Below, in pieces: positions 5,819 to 11,069 of a stretch of 11,069 bases of DNA; within the stretch, counting starts at the first letter, position 1; each line of letters starts with the position of its first letter. This DNA comes from Clostridiaceae bacterium (GTDB taxonomy: Bacteria > Bacillota > Clostridia > Lutisporales > Lutisporaceae), in NCBI GenBank assembly GCA_028697435.1, contig JAQVFD010000043.1, positions 1 through 11,069 on the forward strand. Reading direction: 5' to 3'. The position numbers were made by a program, and so were the translations under genes. The notes under the pieces were generated by a model, which worked only from the letters and a program-made list of their open reading frames with translations, was not told the origin of the DNA and did not search any database.

Positions 5819-6358
5819 TCAATACTGGGTCAGAATCTCCAGTAAATCTTCGGTAAAAAGTTGGGTACCCGGCGTACAATCGTTTTCTACAATAAGACGT
5901 ATATAATTCAACTTATCGCCATCCTGATGAAAAACAAGATAAGTAGAGTTAGGATAACCCGGCATAACCCAATTATCTTCAGTGATGTACATGCCACCGG
6001 CAAGAACGATATTTTCCGGTGAGTCGGTGAGGAATTCATAATTCATTTGATAAATAGCTATTTGCATCCCATTTAAATCGTCATAGGTATATGAGTAGAC
6101 TAGGTTCTCGATCCGCCAATTAGTATAACCGTAATTTGGGTGGTCTTCTCTATTAATATCAAATAACTGTTTGGCTTGAGTCTTTGCCGCGGACAATACA
6201 TCCTCCGGGACGTCAATACCCTCCATTATGAACCCTATTATATCAGGGTCGTGATCTACCGATTCTATATTAACTTCATTGCCTGTGCATCCAACACACA
6301 AAAGCACAATTGTCATTGCAATAAATATGGCAACAGCATTTCTTAATCTTTTTGCCAT
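5819..6358 (-). CDS. Putative lipoprotein of unknown function
   Basis: This 179-residue protein begins MAKRLRNAVAIFIAMTIVLLCVGC. That is a basic n-region and hydrophobic core ending in a lipobox-like CVGC, with C24 as the predicted lipidated residue. The -3 position is Cys rather than the usual Leu. The mature part is acidic and soluble-looking, with several aromatic strands (YGYTNWRIENLVYSYTYDD, IAIYQMNYEFL, YLVFHQDGDKLNYIRLIVEN), suggesting a compact alpha/beta fold on the outer face of the membrane. I do not recognise a family. A GTG at 6367 is an alternative start, but the purine-rich GGTGAG fits the ATG at 6358 better. The gene follows the acetyltransferase by 15 nt, so the two are probably cotranscribed. 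Confidence 0.8.
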   Translation of the reverse strand: MAKRLRNAVAIFIAMTIVLLCVGCTGNEVNIESVDHDPDIIGFIMEGIDVPEDVLSAAKTQAKQLFDINREDHPNYGYTNWRIENLVYSYTYDDLNGMQIAIYQMNYEFLTDSPENIVLAGGMYITEDNWVMPGYPNSTYLVFHQDGDKLNYIRLIVENDCTPGTQLFTEDLLEILTQY

Positions 6359-6373
6359 TTTTCTCACCCTTCC

Positions 6374-6835
6374 TTATTTTCTTCTTTCTATTTGCAATTG
6401 CTGCATATATACAGTGTTAGGATAAAATCCTAGTTTCTTATAAAAGTTAATAGTAGATTCATTTTCTTGAGATACTGTTACCCCAATCACTTTACAATTA
6501 TTTTCTTTCATCCACTCAAGATGTGTAACCGTGAGTTCCTTGCCAATCCCTATTCCCCTCTTCGATTCATCTACATGAAGTGATTCAAGTTCTCCTTTCC
6601 CTTCAACTATAGTTGATATACAATAACCGATATACACACCATTATCTTTAGCTACTGTTATTTTAAGCATATCCTTATTATATTCTCTAAATGCTTTCAT
6701 TCTCTCATCAAAACACATGGAGCGATATGCATCGCTAAAATATTCTGAACTAACTTCATGGTACTGCCGATTCTTCTCCCATAAGCTTTTTATGACCTCA
6801 ATCTTATCAAAGGAAATATCAAAAATCTCACTCAT
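6374..6835 (-). CDS. GNAT-family N-acetyltransferase
   Basis: This 153-residue protein has the GNAT fold pattern. The N-terminal half has strand/helix elements (MSEIFDISFDKIEVIKSLWE...), and KITVAKDNGVYIGYCISTIV and GELESLHVDESKRGIGIGKEL follow. RGIGIG (the R/Q-x-x-G-x-G/A motif A) binds the acetyl-CoA pyrophosphate. NCKVIGVTVSQENESTINFYKKLGFYPN is motif B with the usual N..(A/T)..FY.K.GF. It transfers an acetyl group from acetyl-CoA to an unknown amine. The TTG at 6856 would add seven residues, but those codons encode the ribosome site (AAAGGAGG), so the ATG at 6835 is chosen. It probably heads a two-gene unit with the lipoprotein. Acetyltransferases are common in accessory DNA, and the substrate cannot be told from the sequence. 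Confidence 0.9.
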   Translation of the reverse strand: MSEIFDISFDKIEVIKSLWEKNRQYHEVSSEYFSDAYRSMCFDERMKAFREYNKDMLKITVAKDNGVYIGYCISTIVEGKGELESLHVDESKRGIGIGKELTVTHLEWMKENNCKVIGVTVSQENESTINFYKKLGFYPNTVYMQQLQIERRK

Positions 6836-6894
6836 AATTAAGCCTCCTTTTTGCAATTCTACTTGCGATTATCTAATTCAATCTACACCATATG

Positions 6895-6975
6895 TCAGAC
6901 AACGTTTGGGATTGCCGACGTCTTCGAACCGAACCTGCGAAGCCTTTTTCTAAACACAACCTCATTTTCCATCAT
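6895..6975 (-). CDS. 26-codon ORF with ribosome site and repeat-like, attC-like tail
   Basis: Starting at ATG 6975 (a second ATG follows at once) behind AAGGAG, the frame encodes MMENEVVFRKRLRRFGSK followed by TSAIPNVV. The ribosome site and spacing are good, but the peptide is very short and basic. Its 3' half (about 6900-6952) is a GC-rich dyad: GCTTCG and CGAAG enclose a CAGGTTCGGTT loop, and GTTTAG and CCCAAAC form outer arms. Such end-of-gene dyads resemble integron-type attC sites or clostridial interspersed repeats. The ORF could therefore be a truncated cassette gene running into a repeat. No function is claimed. Confidence 0.3.
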   Translation of the reverse strand: MMENEVVFRKRLRRFGSKTSAIPNVV

Positions 6976-7023
6976 TCCACACTCCTTAATTTACTCCAAA
7001 CGCAAAGACATCCCCGAATAAAC

Positions 7024-7041
7024 CCGCGCACTGATACGCGG
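7024..7041 (-). terminator. Possible weak terminator after the tetR-CPBP pair
   Basis: On the minus strand CCGCG and CGCGG pair across an 8-nt loop and are followed by GTTTATTC. This lies about 20-40 nt beyond the CPBP stop. The stem is only 5 bp and the T-run is poor, so termination would be inefficient at best. Confidence 0.3.
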
Positions 7042-7061
7042 CACCTTTCAGAATTGCTCTC

Positions 7062-7901
7062 CTAAGAGACAACAGTATTATATGCTCGCCTTCTATATGC
7101 TCTTATCCCAATTCCAACAGCTATGTATAGAATTGAGGTTATGACTCCATTGATTGGTGAAATAAGAATTTCTTTACCGGTTGCGATGTTTATATAACCT
7201 GATATTACTAAAAGATTAATCAACGAATCTTCTACCGTATGCAAAATAATACATGGCCATACCGATTTGGTTACCCTAAAAAGCTCAGTAAACATTACTG
7301 TCCAAGACAAATATGTTGTAAAAGCAACAACGGCATAAACAGTACGGCTGACAGGCATGACTGCCCTGATATCCGCTTCAGGTAAAAACACCAGATAATA
7401 AGGGAGATGCCACAAGTACCACACACAGCCAACGATAAGATATAGCTTCCAGTCATTAAGATTTAGTTTGAGAAGCTGGGAAGTCAGGAAACCTCGCCAA
7501 GCCGTCTCCTCAAAGATATTTATAATAAAATTAACTAGCAAAGTACTGCAAAACGCTAAGATAAATGATCTGAGATTAAATGCGGACAAGTCTATCCAAT
7601 TCGTTAGAGTTCCGATTAGCAGAACGATTGCCGTAACAACAGGGAAAATAATAGCAGAGGCCAAGTACCACTTCATATTGCCTTTGAAATTCGGCTTAAA
7701 GCCAAGATCCCGCCAGCTTACCTTCGAAAATAAAATGATTATAAACGCAGCCAGTAGAGGCATTACCAGCCATATCCCCATTCCAAGAGAATCACCTTCG
7801 GGTTGCTCGGTAAGTAAAGAGTCTACAAGAACGCCTATCCACCCACTTATGATAACAATAAAAATAAAAATCCCAATTTTACGAATAGCTTTTTTATTCA
7901 T
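7062..7901 (-). CDS. CPBP-family intramembrane glutamic endopeptidase (Abi/CAAX type)
   Basis: This 279-residue protein with about eight hydrophobic segments carries the CPBP motifs in order: EETAWRGFLTSQLL (motif 1, EExxxR), WYLWHLPYYLVF (motif 2, with the catalytic-type His) and CIILHTVEDSLIN (motif 3, His again). These residues form the active site of Rce1-like membrane proteases. Bacterial members act in bacteriocin maturation or self-immunity, or in membrane protein processing; the substrate here is unknown. The in-frame TTG at 7907 is too close to the AAGGGG site, so the ATG at 7901 is preferred. Its start overlaps the end of tetR by 8 nt, which implies translational coupling and control by that regulator. 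No bacteriocin precursor is seen nearby. Confidence 0.88.
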   Translation of the reverse strand: MNKKAIRKIGIFIFIVIISGWIGVLVDSLLTEQPEGDSLGMGIWLVMPLLAAFIIILFSKVSWRDLGFKPNFKGNMKWYLASAIIFPVVTAIVLLIGTLTNWIDLSAFNLRSFILAFCSTLLVNFIINIFEETAWRGFLTSQLLKLNLNDWKLYLIVGCVWYLWHLPYYLVFLPEADIRAVMPVSRTVYAVVAFTTYLSWTVMFTELFRVTKSVWPCIILHTVEDSLINLLVISGYINIATGKEILISPINGVITSILYIAVGIGIRAYRRRAYNTVVS

Positions 7902-8475
7902 TTTCAAATCCCCTTCTTAGCTTAGCTGACACTATTACATCATCAGCGGCGCTTGATAAGATATCCATAATAGCTTGCTTGTTGTATTCTTCGGGCAGTA
8001 AGCCGTTGGCAGCCATCATCGAAAGTCCTAATTGAAATATCCTCATTTTTAATAAGATTGTTCTTAACTCATCAATAGTGAATCCCTTCAGTTCAGGGTC
8101 CTTTTGCATCTCATCAAATAAAGCCGGCATCATTTTTTCATCATAGCCTTGCATGTATCTGCCATTTTTTGCAACCAAATCTCTGAAAATAACACTATAC
8201 TCCATGGCAAATCTAAGACTTGCTTTTCCCATATCGCTGAATGGATTACCTGAACTTTCTTCCGTTAAAAGCTGTCTGCTGATACCTATAATCCTTGCTA
8301 TTAAAGCTTCGTTCAGTTCATCAACGTTTTTGAAATTTACGTAAATGGGGGCTACGGAGCTGTTCATCTTTTCTGCGATTTTTCTCATAGTTATAGCGTC
8401 GAGTCCTTCTGTTTGAGCTATCTCAAAGGCTGCATCGATTATTTGTTCCTTGGTAAATTTAACCTTAGGTCCCAT
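7894..8475 (-). CDS. TetR-family transcriptional regulator
   Basis: This 193-residue protein has an N-terminal TetR helix-turn-helix. KEQIIDAAFEIAQTEGLDAI, then TMRKIAEKMNSSVAPIYVNF with KNVDEL, is the canonical three-helix DNA-binding unit ending in the (Y)xYxxF..K.(x)L pattern. The C-terminal all-helical half (about residues 60-193) would dimerise and bind an unknown ligand. The start at 8475 has AGGAGG 8 nt upstream. Two near-identical palindromes at 8494-8507 and 8522-8535 flank the predicted promoter, so autorepression is likely. The gene overlaps the CPBP protease start, so the two are one regulated unit. The sigG terminator lies just upstream, making this an independent transcription unit. 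Confidence 0.93.
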   Translation of the reverse strand: MGPKVKFTKEQIIDAAFEIAQTEGLDAITMRKIAEKMNSSVAPIYVNFKNVDELNEALIARIIGISRQLLTEESSGNPFSDMGKASLRFAMEYSVIFRDLVAKNGRYMQGYDEKMMPALFDEMQKDPELKGFTIDELRTILLKMRIFQLGLSMMAANGLLPEEYNKQAIMDILSSAADDVIVSAKLRRGFENE

Positions 8476-8493
8476 AACATTACCCTCCTAAAA

Positions 8494-8507
8494 ATAACAT
8501 ACGTTAT
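8494..8507. promoter_or_regulatory. Palindromic operator 1, downstream of the tetR promoter
   Basis: ataacatacgttat is a near-perfect 14-bp dyad 19 nt before the tetR start. It shares 11 of the 12 core bases with the second site, 28 bp away centre to centre. Binding by the TetR-family protein encoded next to it is inferred from position and symmetry. Confidence 0.55.
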
Positions 8508-8518
8508 ATAACCCCTAT

Positions 8519-8547
8519 AATGTAACATATGTTATTCTAACGTGCAA
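8519..8547 (-). promoter_or_regulatory. Possible promoter of tetR-CPBP
   Basis: TTGCAC (8547-8542), a 17-nt spacer and TACATT (8524-8519) form a moderate -35/-10 pair on the minus strand. It overlaps operator 2 and has operator 1 just past the expected start site. Confidence 0.35.
8522..8535. promoter_or_regulatory. Palindromic operator 2, inside the tetR promoter
   Basis: The core taacatatgtta (8523-8534) is a perfect 12-bp palindrome. It lies in the spacer and -10 area of the predicted tetR promoter, so occupancy would block RNA polymerase. Confidence 0.55.
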
Positions 8548-8602
8548 GTGCTTTTATAAATTTTTCATAAGTGCATGCACTCTCAGCAACCATAGGCAAA
8601 AG

Positions 8603-8629
8603 AAAAAAGCCGCAGAAAAACTCTGTGGC
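8603..8629 (-). terminator. Intrinsic terminator of sigG (end of the spoIIGA-sigE-sigG cluster)
   Basis: On the minus strand GCCACAGA (8629-8622) pairs with TCTGCGGC (8616-8609), with one mismatch and a 5-nt loop, followed by six T residues and TCTTTTG-like sequence. It lies 44 nt after the sigG stop. Confidence 0.8.
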
Positions 8630-8672
8630 GTTCGGGTTCGGTGATTAATAAGTGCCAAGGAATATATCTAAT

Positions 8673-9443
8673 TTATATATGCTTTCTCATATGTCCGAGA
8701 GCTGTCTTTTCCAGGCGAGAAACCTGGGCTTGTGATATTCCGATTTCTTCTGCTACCTCCATCTGCGTTCTTCCTTCAAAAAATCTTAGGTTCAATATGA
8801 GTTTTTCCCTGTCGTTCAGCTTTTTCATTGCCTCTTTAAGAGCGATGCTCTCCAGCCAATTATCATCTGTATTCTTGTCGTCAGATACTTGATCCATAAC
8901 ATAAATTGCATCGCCGCTGTCATGATAAATAGGTTCAAATAGAGATACCGGATCTTGTATTGCATCCAATGCAAATACAACTTCCTCTACCGGGAGATTA
9001 AGCTCCTTTGCAATTTCCGATACGGTAGGTTCCTTTGAGTTCCTGTTTATAAGCATATCTCTTACCTGCAGCGCCTTATAAGCTATATCCCTTAAGGATC
9101 TGCTTACCCTGATTGAGTTATTGTCTCTCAGATATCTTCTGATTTCTCCGATAATCATAGGTACCGCATAAGTTGAAAATCTAACATTCTGACCCAAATC
9201 AAAATTGTCCATGGCTTTAATAAGACCTATACATCCTACCTGGAAAAGGTCATCAACATATTCCCCTCTGTTGTTAAATCTTTGGATTACACTTAATACA
9301 AGCCTTAAATTTCCTTTTATGAATTCTTCCCTTGAAGACTGATCCCCCTTCTGCATTTTTTTTAGCAGTTCAACCATTTTATCATTAGAGAGAACGGGCA
9401 GTTTTGAAGTATTTACACCGCAGATTTCTACTTTGTTAAGCAT
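8673..9443 (-). CDS. sigG: RNA polymerase sporulation sigma factor SigG (late forespore)
   Basis: This 256-residue sigma-70-family factor begins MLNKVEICGVNTSKLPVLSN, the N-terminal signature of SigG. Region 2 follows (NLRLVLSVIQRFNNRGEYVDDLFQVGCIGLIKAMDNFD ... RFSTYAVPMIIGEIRRYLRD), then region 3 (VSRSLRDIAYKALQVRD...) and region 4 with the helix-turn-helix MEVAEEIGISQAQVSRLEK. SigG directs late forespore transcription after engulfment. The frame extends to 9491, but a sigma-F-like promoter at 9480-9509 would start the RNA downstream of those extra codons, so ATG 9443 with AAAAGGGTG is chosen. The gene follows sigE by about 107 nt, the conserved order in spore formers. Length is close to usual. 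Confidence 0.95.
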   Translation of the reverse strand: MLNKVEICGVNTSKLPVLSNDKMVELLKKMQKGDQSSREEFIKGNLRLVLSVIQRFNNRGEYVDDLFQVGCIGLIKAMDNFDLGQNVRFSTYAVPMIIGEIRRYLRDNNSIRVSRSLRDIAYKALQVRDMLINRNSKEPTVSEIAKELNLPVEEVVFALDAIQDPVSLFEPIYHDSGDAIYVMDQVSDDKNTDDNWLESIALKEAMKKLNDREKLILNLRFFEGRTQMEVAEEIGISQAQVSRLEKTALGHMRKHI

Positions 9444-9479
9444 AGCACAAGCACACCCTTTTCTTAATGTTGACATATT

Positions 9480-9509
9480 AATTATTACCATAGGCCAACT
9501 TTATTATTC
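9480..9509 (-). promoter_or_regulatory. Sigma-F/sigma-G-type promoter of sigG
   Basis: On the minus strand GAATA (9509-9505), a 15-nt spacer and GGTAATAATT (9489-9480) fit the forespore sigma patterns: -10 GGNRANANTW is matched at every position, and the -35 fits GHATR. SigG genes are known to be switched on by SigF from the sigE-sigG gap. The predicted start near 9473 leaves a short leader before ATG 9443. Confidence 0.65.
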
Positions 9510-9550
9510 ATTAAGCAGCTTGTACCAATTTGTTTTGATTAGAACAATTT

Positions 9551-10285
9551 TCATACCATGCGGCTAATTTCTTTTTTAAGCCGTTTTATTATCCTTTTCT
9601 CCAGTCTTGATATGTATGATTGCGATATTCCAAGCATATCCGCAACTTCCTTCTGGGTTTTTTCTACTCCGTCATTAAGTCCGAATCTTAACTCCATTAT
9701 TCTTTTCTCCCTTTCCGAAAGCTTTTTTAAAGCAATCTCCAGAAGCTGCTTGTCAATCTCATCTTCAAGATATCTATAGATTATATCATTATCCGTACCT
9801 AAAATATCTGAAAGCAAAAGTTCGTTTCCATCCCAGTCTATATTCAAAGGTTCATCGAAAGAGATTTCGGTTTTAGTCCTGTTGTTTCTACGGAGATACA
9901 TTAGTATCTCGTTTTCTATACAGCGGGAAGCATAGGTTGCCAGTTTGATTTTCTTGTCGGGGTCGAAAGTATTTACCGCTTTAATCAGACCTATGGTGCC
10001 AATAGATACAAGGTCTTCCACACCGACTCCGGTATTTTCAAACTTTCTTGCAATATATACCACAAGTCGCAGGTTCCTTTCTATAAGTATGGTTTTAACT
10101 ACTTCTTCGTTACTCTTAAGATGCGATAACAGGAAGCTTTCTTCATCATTCTCCAGAGGAGGCGGCAAAGCCTCACTTCCACCTATATAATGCACCCAAG
10201 TATTTTTATATAATTTAAAAAAACGTAGAATTTTGATAATCAACATGTGTTTTATCAAGTTCAATTTTCTGACTGCCTTTTTCAT
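9551..10285 (-). CDS. sigE: RNA polymerase sporulation sigma factor pro-SigE (early mother cell)
   Basis: This 244-residue protein is made as an inactive precursor. The amphipathic, basic pro-sequence (MKKAVRKLNLIKHMLIIKIL..., about residues 1-32) associates it with the membrane. The invariant HYIGGSEALPPPL follows, and by comparison with B. subtilis the cleavage falls between H32 and Y33. Region 2 reads RNLRLVVYIARKFENTGVGV...DLVSIGTIGLIKAVNTFDPDK...LATYASRCIENEILMYLRR. Region 4 ends in the helix-turn-helix KEVADMLGISQSYISRLEKR. After cleavage by SpoIIGA, SigE drives early mother-cell genes. ATG 10285 has GGAGGT 6 nt upstream. The gene lies 52 nt after spoIIGA and is probably cotranscribed with it. 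Confidence 0.96.
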   Translation of the reverse strand: MKKAVRKLNLIKHMLIIKILRFFKLYKNTWVHYIGGSEALPPPLENDEESFLLSHLKSNEEVVKTILIERNLRLVVYIARKFENTGVGVEDLVSIGTIGLIKAVNTFDPDKKIKLATYASRCIENEILMYLRRNNRTKTEISFDEPLNIDWDGNELLLSDILGTDNDIIYRYLEDEIDKQLLEIALKKLSEREKRIMELRFGLNDGVEKTQKEVADMLGISQSYISRLEKRIIKRLKKEISRMV

Positions 10286-10337
10286 GTTCTAACCTCCACC
10301 TTGTAATGTTTAAACCGCAAATCCTTGGGTATGCGTC

Positions 10338-11069
10338 TTAGCCTTCCTTCAGCATTTCAGGATGTATCAGTGCGCCGTATTCCCCATCTCCGGAGAGCTT
10401 TTTCCTGTATATAGCGACTATGATATTATCAGACTGTATTCTTCTTTCGCTGTCGAATATGGTTATTTCGTCCGGTTTAAAACCAACAAGCATTCCGTTT
10501 TCCCTGCCCAGTGACCTGAAGGGTATAATTCTGAACCTTGAGGCCCATTTAGAAATAGTCATAATTTCAGCTATTGCATTTAAATTGTTCTCTCCCTCTT
10601 GTTCAAAAATCCTTTGTACCTCATCAGGCAGCATTTCCTTTATGATCTCATACTCTGTTATCATAACCGGGGCATCGGTCAGAGGATCCTTCAGAGAATT
10701 TCCCGTATCAACAAGGGCATTAAGAAATAATTGTTTCTCGCCAAAACGCATTTGCACCTTGAGGATTATTTTATCTCTATTAATCCTGTGTTGTATGTAA
10801 TCCCAGCTGTACTTGATTATAAAGTATGAGACGGCTACAGCTACAGCAAGTAATCTTACCGGGAAATCCCTAATAAATGAAATTCCATTGCTGGTCAGGT
10901 TCAGACCATTTATAAAATAGAATAAACCAAAAGCTGCCCCGCCGAATATGAAGGATATAATATAGAATGTAGCCGTCAACTTGAGAAGCAAATGAAAATA
11001 CTTCGGCGTATATGCAACTATTACTATAAGCAGCGAAAAAAGTATTTTTATGTAAAAACTGAAAAGGTA
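10338..11069 (-). CDS. spoIIGA: Sigma-E processing peptidase SpoIIGA (N-terminus cut by window edge)
   Basis: The frame runs open to the right edge, giving 243 residues; from the B. subtilis length, roughly 60 N-terminal residues lie outside. The visible part starts with the last membrane helices (YLFSFYIKILFSLLIVIVAY, KLTATFYIISFIFGGAAFGL, FPVRLLAVAVAVSYFII). A cytoplasmic protease domain follows with FLNALVDTGNSLKDPLTDAP, the aspartic-protease-like DTGNSL motif whose Asp (visible residue 121, matching D183 of B. subtilis) is catalytic. The domain ends with SDNIIVAIYRKKLSGDGEYGALIHPEML. SpoIIGA dimerises in the septal membrane, is activated by a forespore signal (SpoIIR) and cleaves pro-SigE, encoded next door. 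A TTG at 10991 is an internal Leu codon, not a start. Confidence 0.93.
   Translation of the reverse strand, partial: YLFSFYIKILFSLLIVIVAYTPKYFHLLLKLTATFYIISFIFGGAAFGLFYFINGLNLTSNGISFIRDFPVRLLAVAVAVSYFIIKYSWDYIQHRINRDKIILKVQMRFGEKQLFLNALVDTGNSLKDPLTDAPVMITEYEIIKEMLPDEVQRIFEQEGENNLNAIAEIMTISKWASRFRIIPFRSLGRENGMLVGFKPDEITIFDSERRIQSDNIIVAIYRKKLSGDGEYGALIHPEMLKEG

Noticed and set aside
7468..7920. 150-codon plus-strand ORF opposite the CPBP gene
   Set aside because: The minus-strand frame has all CPBP motifs and a ribosome site; this one has neither.
8528..8584. Tiny minus-strand ORF with the peptide MVAESACTYEKFIKALAR
   Set aside because: It has no ribosome site, overlaps the tetR promoter region and is too short to recognise.
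1..11069. CRISPR arrays, tRNA or rRNA genes, transposase genes
   Set aside because: No regularly spaced direct repeats, no cloverleaf or rRNA-like sequence and no transposase motif were seen on either strand.

Overview
The window looks like chromosome of a low-GC, endospore-forming anaerobe of the class Clostridia. The evidence is a spoIIGA-sigE-sigG sporulation cluster, a YlmC/YmxH-type PRC-barrel gene, an oxygen-independent (class III) ribonucleotide reductase operon, strong AGGAGG-type ribosome binding sites and AT-rich intergenic DNA. The species cannot be named from this sequence alone. Every gene I support lies on the minus strand, so transcription runs from high to low coordinates.

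Layout in transcription order. (1) 11069-8603: the 3' part of spoIIGA, then sigE, then sigG. A sigma-F/sigma-G-type promoter lies just upstream of sigG and an intrinsic terminator just after it. SpoIIGA cleaves pro-SigE in the mother cell; SigG acts later in the forespore. (2) 8600-5085: an accessory segment between sigG and ylmC. It holds tetR plus a CPBP membrane protease gene (overlapping, behind two palindromic operators), a 26-codon ORF ending in a repeat-like tail, a GNAT acetyltransferase, a lipoprotein, a short membrane protein carrying only the FMN_bind signature, and a relic of the C-terminus of a LuxR/NarL-type regulator. (3) 5072-4668: ylmC with a likely promoter, and a very long hairpin that ends in a T-run and carries an 18-bp tandem duplication. 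(4) 4434-1238: the nrdR-nrdD-nrdG operon (repressor, anaerobic reductase, activase), closed by a palindromic terminator. The nrdD-nrdG gap can fold into several hairpins. (5) 1131-1: the start of a tad/Flp pilus locus, with flp pilin, a pilin-adjacent hairpin, tadE, a 121-bp palindromic repeat, and the N-terminus of a TadG-like protein running off the left edge.

The core genes are conventional. The unusual content is in the accessory segment and in non-coding structures: the palindromic repeat inside the tad operon, the multi-hairpin nrdD-nrdG spacer, the duplicated-arm terminator, the minimal flavinylation-motif protein, the LuxR relic and the attC-like tail. I did not find a clearly new multi-gene system. 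The closest candidates are listed as findings with explicit tests.
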